From the NCBI GenBank assembly GCA_016931365.1, contig JAFGEY010000466.1, positions 1-42,231 on the forward strand: 42,231 nucleotides of DNA, written 5' to 3'. The notes under the pieces were generated by a model, which was not told the origin of the DNA, ran no database searches, and saw only the letters and a program-made list of their open reading frames with translations. Shown piece by piece: positions 32,214-37,738 of the stretch; the first letter of the stretch is position 1, and each line of letters begins with the position of its first letter. A program made the position numbers and the translations under genes. Origin of the DNA: Anaerolineae bacterium (GTDB lineage Bacteria; Chloroflexota; Anaerolineae; JAFGEY01).

Positions 32214-34358
32214 TTATTGACCGACGTATCGCCAGCAGGGCGAGATGTTATCATAGTCGTCATTGGTCAGGCGGATCAACTCGCGTCCGTCCCGGCGGAC
32301 GCGTAACAGATTGTGGTTGCCATCGGCGGCAGTGTATGAGACAAAGATCAACTCTTCCGAATACTGCGTCCACACCGGTTGAAAATCATTCGCATACCGC
32401 GAGTTGGTCAGATTGGTCTGGGCCGATCCATCAACGCGCATCACAAATATGTCTGACTGTTCGCCGATCAGGGTGGTAAAAGCAATCCACTGCCCATCAG
32501 CCGACCAGGCCGGATCGTATTCATCCATCTCGCTGTGAGTAAGCTGGGTCAGTTTGCGCGTGTCCAGATCGAGGATAAACAGGTCGGCATCGCCGTTACG
32601 GCGTGAAACAAAAAGGATGTGTTTGCCGTCGGGCGACCAGGTCGGCGAGAAATCACTCTCGGGATGCTCGGTCAAGCGGACAAGGTTCGCGCCGTCGGCA
32701 TTGATCGCATAGACTTCCCAGTTTTCGTCTCGATAAGACGAAAAGACCACGCGCGCGCCATCGGGTGACCAGGTAGGCTGCCAATCGTGCGCCGGGTGTT
32801 GAGTCAGATTGACCGACCCACTGCCGTCGGCGTTCATAATGTACACCTCGCGGTTGCCATCACGCTCCGAGGTAAAGAGGATGCGCCTGTCGTCGGGTGA
32901 CCATTTGGGCGTGCGCTCGTTCGAACCAGTTTCAGTCAACCGCAAACGCCGTTTGGTGCTCGAATCAAGAGCATAGATTTGCCATACATCATCTGCCGTT
33001 CGGCGCGACATCAACAGCAGGTCGTATCCGGGCAGGGCGATGGTCGGCCCGGGCGTAGGAGAAGTCGTCGAATTGGCGGCCACCGACGTGCCGGGCAGCG
33101 GCGTTGCTGTCGGCATTGCTGCTGTCACAGCAGATGTCGGCGTCAATGTGCGTCCGAAAACATTTCTCAGCGCCGGCTGCAGGGCCACAATGACGAGTAC
33201 GACCAGGATCGCACCGATGCTGGCCCACAGCGGCCAGCGATCCAGAAAACCCGACGGGGATCGATCTTGGTGTTTTGGTGTCCAAAATCGTCGGCGCAGC
33301 AGGTCTTCGGGCGGATAGTGTGCGCGCAACCACAGCCGGAACAGTTCGAGTTGGAAGCGATAGCTGTTTGTGCCCAGTTTTTCCAAACTCTGCTGCTGCG
33401 CCAGAGCTTCCAGCGTATCGACAACCTGATCCAGAGGGATGGTTTTGCCCCACCGCGCGCAGGCTTTCTCCAGGTCGTACTGGGTGCTGATGCCACCCTG
33501 GCCGCGCAGCGCGCTGAATGCAGCCAGCAGAGCTTGTTGCAGCGGAGAAGCCGCATTCCAGATGCGCTCAAACTCGGGAATAGAGGTATCCAGCAGCTGC
33601 TCAAGCGCTTCCTCGACGTCGGTAGGCACGATCTGGGTGCGCAGCGTGCAGCATTCTAGCAGGTGCTGGCAGAATTGCTGGATGTAATGCGGGTGGTTGG
33701 ACGTGATTTCGAGTATGCGGCGGATCGTCCAGGGATCGACGGGGGATTTGGCCGCGAGCAGATCTTTGACCATCCTTTCCGCAGACTCGTTGTCCAGCGG
33801 GCCCAGCTGGATCGAGGGAGGCAGCGGCTGCCCTTGAGGGAAACGGGAAACAAGCTGGGCGCTTTGATCGACGGCCAGGATGGTCGGCATTTTGGCGGTA
33901 AGCAATGCTGTAATGCCTTCAGGTGGCGCACGATGGGCATGGTCAACGGCCAGCACGATCTGCTTGCCGTCGAGCGACCAGGTTATGGCATTAACATAGG
34001 CATGCCAGGCTGCAAGCGGGTCTTGTTCAAAGGCATCTTGTTGAGGTAGCTCCGGGTCGATGCCAATTTTTTCCCGAATGACACCGCTCACCTGCGCAGC
34101 AAGCCCGGAGAGCAGGTGGGATGTATCCCACCCATCGATGTGTGCCGCATCCAGATAGATACCCAGGTAGCCGTACGGTGGGTGCAGAGCCAAGTGCTGC
34201 AGCAAGGCGCTCTTGCCGATATAGCGCGGGCCATAGATCGCCAGCACGGCCTGGTCGTGCGACAGCCGATCCGCCAGCCAAGCAATTTCGGTCTGCCGGC
34301 CGTAAAATGACGTTTTGTTTTGCGCGGGCGAGTTTGCGCCGTAGTTCGAGCTTGTCAT
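32214..34358 (-). CDS. AAA/STAND-type ATPase fused through a TM segment to a PD40 beta-propeller
   Basis: A 714-residue protein. The N-terminal P-loop ATPase (about 16-270) has a FYGRQTEIAWL opening, Walker A GPRYIGKS (43-50) and Walker B IVLAVDHAH (Asp139). A winged-helix-like part (about 270-345) follows. A single membrane segment (about 376-396) leads to a Pro/Thr-rich linker (TPTSAVTAAMPTATPLPG). The C-terminal propeller (about 440-714) has TolB/PD40 repeats, for example RTPKWSPDDRRILFTSERDG, DWQPTWSPDGARVVFSS, DFSPTWSPDGKHILFVSRRNG and YDPAWSADGQWIAFTT. The topology suggests a cytoplasmic ATPase controlled by an external propeller. A good promoter lies upstream and the RsbR-like gene lies downstream, so it is probably the sensor half of that unit. 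Confidence 0.88.
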   Translation of the reverse strand: MTSSNYGANSPAQNKTSFYGRQTEIAWLADRLSHDQAVLAIYGPRYIGKSALLQHLALHPPYGYLGIYLDAAHIDGWDTSHLLSGLAAQVSGVIREKIGIDPELPQQDAFEQDPLAAWHAYVNAITWSLDGKQIVLAVDHAHRAPPEGITALLTAKMPTILAVDQSAQLVSRFPQGQPLPPSIQLGPLDNESAERMVKDLLAAKSPVDPWTIRRILEITSNHPHYIQQFCQHLLECCTLRTQIVPTDVEEALEQLLDTSIPEFERIWNAASPLQQALLAAFSALRGQGGISTQYDLEKACARWGKTIPLDQVVDTLEALAQQQSLEKLGTNSYRFQLELFRLWLRAHYPPEDLLRRRFWTPKHQDRSPSGFLDRWPLWASIGAILVVLVIVALQPALRNVFGRTLTPTSAVTAAMPTATPLPGTSVAANSTTSPTPGPTIALPGYDLLLMSRRTADDVWQIYALDSSTKRRLRLTETGSNERTPKWSPDDRRILFTSERDGNREVYIMNADGSGSVNLTQHPAHDWQPTWSPDGARVVFSSYRDENWEVYAINADGANLVRLTEHPESDFSPTWSPDGKHILFVSRRNGDADLFILDLDTRKLTQLTHSEMDEYDPAWSADGQWIAFTTLIGEQSDIFVMRVDGSAQTNLTNSRYANDFQPVWTQYSEELIFVSYTAADGNHNLLRVRRDGRELIRLTNDDYDNISPCWRYVGQ

Positions 34359-34432
34359 TAGGCCATCGATCTATCGGGGTTGGGATTCACAAACAGTTTG
34401 GGCCAGCTTGTCGATCACACGTTGGCATAGTT

Positions 34433-34461
34433 AGTATAACCCATCTAGAAGCAATCGTCAA
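34433..34461 (-). promoter_or_regulatory. Promoter of the AAA-PD40/STAS unit
   Basis: On the minus strand, TTGACG (34461-34456) and TATACT (34438-34433) are separated by 17 nt. The start would be about 70 nt before the ATG at 34358. Confidence 0.72.
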
Positions 34462-34500
34462 CTGCTCAAACCTGGCGGGAAAACACCATCAATTTCCGGC

Positions 34501-34528
34501 TTGACAAATCGACAAATATCGATATAAT
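34501..34528 (+). promoter_or_regulatory. Consensus promoter of the arsR-hgcA-hgcB operon
   Basis: Perfect TTGACA (34501-34506) and perfect TATAAT (34523-34528), spacing 16 nt. The -10 element directly abuts the palindromic operator at 34529-34552, so a bound repressor would cover the transcription start. Confidence 0.88.
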
Positions 34529-34552
34529 ATTCATTGATGATCATCAATGAAT
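34529..34552. promoter_or_regulatory. Perfect 24-bp palindromic operator of the ArsR-type regulator
   Basis: Two 12-nt arms (ATTCATTGATGA and TCATCAATGAAT) meet without a spacer. Size, AT-rich dyad and position, immediately after the -10 element of the regulator's own gene, are typical for ArsR/SmtB autorepression. It contains an in-frame ATG at 34547, which is therefore unlikely to be the translation start. Confidence 0.85.
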
Positions 34553-34588
34553 CTGCACAGAGTTGAGTTACAAGCGAGAGAGGCTGTA

Positions 34589-34939
34589 ATGGACGACAAT
34601 TCGGTCGTTTTCGCCAAAGCGCTGGCCGACGGGGCGCGCCAGGAGATCATGCGGCATCTGTGCTGCGTGTGGCTCAACGTGAGCGATCTGGTCGATGCGC
34701 TGGAGGGCAGAATCAACCAGCCTACGGTCAGCCATCACCTGAAAAAGCTGGAAGAAGCCAACCTGGTGCTGGTGCGTCACGAGGGACGGCAGCATTTTTA
34801 CACGCTCAATCAAGAGGTGGTGACGGCGTGCTGCGGGCAACTGCTGTCGGCGTTTGCGCCGGAGCTGGTCGGCCAGGTGTTGTGCGGCGAGGTTGGCGTG
34901 GAGGCGTTATTGCAGGAAACAGAGGATAACACAGAATGA
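34589..34939 (+). CDS. ArsR/SmtB-family transcriptional regulator, cysteine-rich
   Basis: A 116-residue winged-helix repressor. ATG 34589 (MDDNSVVFAKALADGARQEIM) is used because a GAGAGG site precedes it and the upstream ATG sits inside the operator. The helix-turn-helix reads VSDLVDALEGRINQPTVSHHLKKLEEANLVLVRHEGRQHFYTL. Cys pairs C25/C26 (RHLCCVWLNVSDL) and C81/C82 (TACCGQLL), plus C99, could sense thiol-reactive metals such as As(III) or Hg(II). The pair C25/C26 lies near the position of the ELCVCDL motif in classical ArsR. It overlaps hgcA by 4 nt (ATGA), so regulator and methylation genes are one coupled operon. Mercury as the actual inducer is an inference from context. Confidence 0.9.
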   Translation: MDDNSVVFAKALADGARQEIMRHLCCVWLNVSDLVDALEGRINQPTVSHHLKKLEEANLVLVRHEGRQHFYTLNQEVVTACCGQLLSAFAPELVGQVLCGEVGVEALLQETEDNTE

Positions 34940-35922
34940 ATGAACGGCCACAAATTCAAATGACGACCAGCAAATTGGCCCGGGCCGATCGCTGGGATCA
35001 CATCCTGGCGCGATGGGGCGTCCGGCGCGGCGGGCATCGAGTCGAGCCAGGGCTGTATGCGCTGGGCCAACCGACGCCCGACTCGCCGGTGTTTGTGACG
35101 GCCAACTATACGTTAAGTTTTGACGCGCTACGCTCAGCATTGCCGAATATCGACGGATATATCCTTGTGCTCGACACCAAGGGGATCAACGTGTGGTGCG
35201 CGGCGGGCAAGGGCACTTTTGGCACCGACGAGATCGTGCATCGCGTCGAAGTGACGGGACTGGCCGGGACGGTCAACCATCGCACCTTGATTTTGCCCCA
35301 GTTGGGCGCGCCGGGCGTGTCGGCGCACGAGGTCAGGCGGCGGTCGGGCTTTAAGGTCGAGTACGGCCCGGTGCGCGCGCAAGATTTGACCGAATACCTC
35401 AAAACGCACCAAGCCACGCCCGAAATGCGCCAGGTGCGCTTTGATCTGCGGGATCGCATGACCCTGGTTCCGGTCGAGTTGGTTCACCTGTTCTTGCCGA
35501 TGACCCTGGCGGCGCTCGCGCTTTGGCTGCTGGCCGGGCCGCTGGCCGCATTGGGCGCGGCAGCAGCTGTCCTGGCCGGAGCGGCCTTGTTCCCAATACT
35601 GCTGCCCTTGCTGCCGACCAGGCAGTTCAGCAGCAAGGGGTTTATCCTGGGCGGGGTGGTGGCGTTGGTCTTTGCCCTGCTGGCCTGGATCGACAACGGT
35701 GGTTTGCCGCTGTGGCGGCGCATTGGCTGGTCGCTGGCCTACCTGCTGGCGATGCCGCCGGTGACGGCATTTTTGGCCCTCAATTTTACCGGTTCGACGA
35801 CGTTCACTTCCAAAACCGGCGTGCGGTGCGAGATGAAAGCCTACATCCCGGCGATGGTCTGGACTTTTGGCATTGGCGTCGCTCTGACCCTGGCCTCGAC
35901 GCTGTTCAAATGGATTGCATAG
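34936..35922 (+). CDS. hgcA: HgcA, corrinoid membrane protein of mercury methylation
   Basis: A 328-residue protein. The N-terminal corrinoid-binding domain carries the diagnostic cap-helix motif NVWCAAGKGTFGT (residues 85-97). Its Cys88 corresponds to the essential Cys93 of Pseudodesulfovibrio ND132 that ligates cobalt. PVFVTANYTLSFDALR before it and LILPQLGAPGVSAHEV after it are also typical. The C-terminal half has about five membrane segments (from LVPVELVHLFLPMTLAALALWLL to AYIPAMVWTFGIGVALTLAS), the HgcA topology. Its acetyl-CoA-pathway relative CdhD/CFeSP lacks both the motif and the membrane domain. HgcA transfers a methyl group from methylcorrinoid to Hg(II). The ATG overlaps the arsR stop. 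The hgcB gene follows after 10 nt. Confidence 0.96.
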   Translation: MNERPQIQMTTSKLARADRWDHILARWGVRRGGHRVEPGLYALGQPTPDSPVFVTANYTLSFDALRSALPNIDGYILVLDTKGINVWCAAGKGTFGTDEIVHRVEVTGLAGTVNHRTLILPQLGAPGVSAHEVRRRSGFKVEYGPVRAQDLTEYLKTHQATPEMRQVRFDLRDRMTLVPVELVHLFLPMTLAALALWLLAGPLAALGAAAAVLAGAALFPILLPLLPTRQFSSKGFILGGVVALVFALLAWIDNGGLPLWRRIGWSLAYLLAMPPVTAFLALNFTGSTTFTSKTGVRCEMKAYIPAMVWTFGIGVALTLASTLFKWIA

Positions 35923-35932
35923 GGAGAAAACA

Positions 35933-36286
35933 ATGAACGTTCAAGTAGCGGCTTGTTGTGGTTCGACGTGCGGCTGTTCGGCAGAAGTGGTGATCGCCGG
36001 CAACCCCTATAACACATTGACCTACGATTCGAGCTTGTGCGTAGGCTGCACGCTGTGCAGCGTCGTCTGCCCGCACGAGGTGTTTGAAATGGGCGCGCGG
36101 GTGGCCGAGTTGGTGCGCCCCGAGGCGTGCATGGAATGTGGCGCGTGCCAGCGCAACTGCCCCACCGGCGCGATCCAGGTCGACAGCGGCGTGGGCTGCG
36201 CGGCGGCCATGATCTCGGCGGCGTTGACCGGCCGGGAACCGACCTGTGGCTGCGGCGGCGATGATTCGGGGAGCTGCTGCTCGTGA
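35933..36286 (+). CDS. hgcB: HgcB, dicluster ferredoxin of mercury methylation
   Basis: A 117-residue ferredoxin. ATG 35933 follows a GGGAG site by 6 nt. Two [4Fe-4S] motifs are visible: C36/C39/C42/C46 (CVGCTLCSVVCPHEVFEM) and C66/C69/C72/C76 (CMECGACQRNCPTGAI). The HgcB-specific CMECGA and SGVGCAAAMI segments are present. A C-terminal vicinal pair C115-C116 matches the conserved terminal cysteines thought to bind or deliver Hg. HgcB reduces the HgcA corrinoid. Unusual here is an N-terminal Cys cluster (C8, C9, C13, C15) and an extra C105-x-C107 near the end, giving more thiols than typical HgcB. A strong terminator follows. Confidence 0.95.
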   Translation: MNVQVAACCGSTCGCSAEVVIAGNPYNTLTYDSSLCVGCTLCSVVCPHEVFEMGARVAELVRPEACMECGACQRNCPTGAIQVDSGVGCAAAMISAALTGREPTCGCGGDDSGSCCS

Positions 36287-36302
36287 TCGGCTGTGAACGC
36301 GA

Positions 36303-36340
36303 AAAACGGGCCTGCGCTTGGGCGCAGGCCCGTTTTGTTT
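36303..36340 (+). terminator. Strong terminator of the hgc operon
   Basis: A perfect 15-bp stem (AAAACGGGCCTGCGC, 36303-36317, with GCGCAGGCCCGTTTT, 36322-36336) has a TTGG loop and a following G-TTTT. The A/T-flanked symmetry would let it work in both directions. It starts 16 nt after the hgcB stop. Confidence 0.92.
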
Positions 36341-36347
36341 TGCTCAC

Positions 36348-36394
36348 CTTCCCGGAAGTTTTGCGGTTTTGCACAAAGAATAACTTCCGGGAAG
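36348..36394. repeat. 13-bp perfect inverted repeat next to the hgc terminator
   Basis: CTTCCCGGAAGTT (36348-36360) and AACTTCCGGGAAG (36382-36394) are separated by 21 nt. There is no T-run. It lies between hgcB and the convergent DHODH-like gene. It may be a second RNA hairpin or the remnant of a small mobile repeat. Confidence 0.6.
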
Positions 36395-36424
36395 ATAGGC
36401 TGAGTTGTCACGCTGAAACAAGCG

Positions 36425-37411
36425 TTATTGGCCGCCGCCGGCGTATTTCATAAACTGGGTGCGCTCGAACGCGGCGGGATTCTCGCTCTCGGCCTGGCTC
36501 ATCTTGCCAACAAACTGCTCCAGTCCGAAAAAGCCGTTGCGAGTCATCCAGGCATCGAGTTCATTGAGCATCGTACCGATGTATTGCGTACCGTTTTGAT
36601 ACAGTGTCGATACGACCTGCACGGCTTGGGCCCCGGCCAAAAGCAGCTTGATTGCCGCCGCGCCATCGTGGACGCCGGTCGAGGCGCACAGGTCGCACTG
36701 GACGCGCCCGGCCATCATCGCCACCCAGCGCAGCGAAATGCCCAGCTCCGCCGGGGTGCTGAGCACGTTGCGTGACACGACCTTGAACTGGTCGATGTCG
36801 AAATCGGGAGTGTAAAAGCGGTTGAACAGCACCAGCCCATCGATGCCCGTCTCGGACAACTGGCGGATCATCAGCGCCAGGTTGGAGAAATGCGGGCCGA
36901 TCTTGAGCGCGACCGGGATGCTCACCTGCGCTTTGACCTTTTTGACCAGGTCGAAATAGAGTTGCTCCTGCTCCGCGCCGCTGCGATTGAGGTCGGAGGG
37001 CAAAAAGAACATGTTGAGTTCCAGCGCGTCGGCCCCCGCCCCTTGTAGCTCTCGGGCAAAGGCGGTCCACTCGTGCGCGTACATGCAGTTGACGCTGGCG
37101 ATCACTGGGATCGCGACCGCCTTTTTCGCCGCGGCGATGAACGCCGTGTGCGCCGCCAGCCTGTCGCTGCGGATTTGCTGGTCAAAGTATTCGTGCTCGG
37201 CGGCATTGTAACCGCGCGCGACGATCTCGCGCATTACCTGCTCGAATTCGAGGGCGATCTCTTCTTCAAAGAGCGACTTGAGCACGACCGCCCCCGCGCC
37301 CTGCGCCTCCAAATCCACAACTTTATCGACCGAGTTGGTCAGCCCGGAGCTGCCGACGATGATCGGATTTTTGAGTTTCAGTCCCAGATAGGTGGTTGAA
37401 AGGTCTGCCAT
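36425..37411 (-). CDS. Dihydroorotate dehydrogenase-like flavoprotein
   Basis: A 328-residue TIM-barrel flavoprotein. Of two adjacent ATGs, 37411 (MADLSTTYLGLKLKNPIIVGSSGLT) is the better spaced (7 nt) from a GAGGAGG site. Typical blocks: LKNPIIVGSSGLTNS at the N-terminus, VIASVNC, ADALELNMFFLPSDLN, IPVALKIGPHFSN, GIDGLVLFNRFYTPDFD, STGVHDGAAAIKLLLAGAQAVQVVSTLYQNG (phosphate/FMN site). The segment where class 1 PyrD has its catalytic Cys (NxSCPN) reads LNMFFLP, so it is probably not the pyrimidine enzyme but one of the 'DHODH-like' proteins of uncertain role. No pyr genes or PyrK partner are adjacent. It is convergent with the hgc operon. Confidence 0.85.
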   Translation of the reverse strand: MADLSTTYLGLKLKNPIIVGSSGLTNSVDKVVDLEAQGAGAVVLKSLFEEEIALEFEQVMREIVARGYNAAEHEYFDQQIRSDRLAAHTAFIAAAKKAVAIPVIASVNCMYAHEWTAFARELQGAGADALELNMFFLPSDLNRSGAEQEQLYFDLVKKVKAQVSIPVALKIGPHFSNLALMIRQLSETGIDGLVLFNRFYTPDFDIDQFKVVSRNVLSTPAELGISLRWVAMMAGRVQCDLCASTGVHDGAAAIKLLLAGAQAVQVVSTLYQNGTQYIGTMLNELDAWMTRNGFFGLEQFVGKMSQAESENPAAFERTQFMKYAGGGQ

Positions 37412-37447
37412 CATTGAGCCTCCTCTGTAAGTATTGGCGAGCAAACC

Positions 37448-37464
37448 CGGTGCGGTTCGCACCG
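37448..37464 (-). other. Small hairpin in the leader of the DHODH-like gene
   Basis: CGGTGCG (37448-37454) and CGCACCG (37458-37464) form a perfect 7-bp stem with a 3-nt loop. It lies in the short 5' leader between the promoter and the ribosome binding site. Confidence 0.45.
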
Positions 37465-37481
37465 AGCTTGAGATGGGGCGG

Positions 37482-37490
37482 ATTATAGCA
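37482..37490 (-). promoter_or_regulatory. Extended -10 promoter of the DHODH-like gene
   Basis: On the minus strand the sequence TGC-TATAAT (37490-37482) gives an extended -10 element. The -35 region is poor, as is normal for this promoter type. The gene starts about 70 nt downstream. Confidence 0.6.
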
Positions 37491-37536
37491 CGTTTTGGCA
37501 AATTTGGGTAGAGTGGGAGAGGATACGAGTTAACCT

Positions 37537-37573
37537 GGTACTCCCGTTACCTGCGGTGGATAACGAGAGTACC
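37537..37573. repeat. Imperfect inverted repeat upstream of the glycoside hydrolase genes
   Basis: GGTACTC (37537-37543) pairs with GAGTACC (37567-37573), and inside them CGTTA pairs with TAACG. It lies in the 327-nt interval 37412-37738 between divergent genes and could be an operator. Confidence 0.4.
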
Positions 37574-37681
37574 GTGATTACCACCTTCCTGCTGCTGCTC
37601 CCGATCGGCATCGTGTTGGCTATGGGATGCCGCTTGAGTGCTCCAACGAACAAATGCACCCTCCACGCGCCCCTGATTTGA
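37574..37681 (+). CDS. Possible 35-residue remnant of a lipoprotein signal peptide (doubtful)
   Basis: A GTG-started frame reads as a signal peptide with lipobox (FLLLLPIGIVLAMGC), then stops after 16 more residues. Its TGA overlaps the -35 element of the next promoter. It may be the 5' relic of a lost sugar-binding lipoprotein gene, or chance. Only a weak GAGAG site precedes it. Confidence 0.2.
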   Translation: MITTFLLLLPIGIVLAMGCRLSAPTNKCTLHAPLI

Positions 37682-37706
37682 CAATCCTGCCAAAATCGGC
37701 TACCTT
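37678..37706 (+). promoter_or_regulatory. Promoter of the glycoside hydrolase gene
   Basis: Perfect TTGACA (37678-37683) and TACCTT (37701-37706), spacing 17 nt. The leader is about 25 nt to the ATG at 37739. Confidence 0.65.
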
Positions 37707-37738
37707 GTCTGTATGAACAACTCGAAAGGAGACAACGA

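Noticed and set aside
32979..33659. 226-codon plus-strand frame opposite the AAA-PD40 gene
   Set aside because: It has a low-complexity Arg/Gln-rich composition and is antisense to a gene with clear Walker and PD40 motifs.
34547..34588. ATG at 34547 as the start of the ArsR regulator
   Set aside because: It lies within the palindromic operator and lacks a ribosome binding site; the ATG at 34589 has one.
34936..35922. hgcA as the corrinoid iron-sulfur protein subunit (CdhD/AcsD)
   Set aside because: The NVWCAAGK cap-helix Cys and the five C-terminal TM segments are specific to HgcA, and an HgcB gene follows directly.
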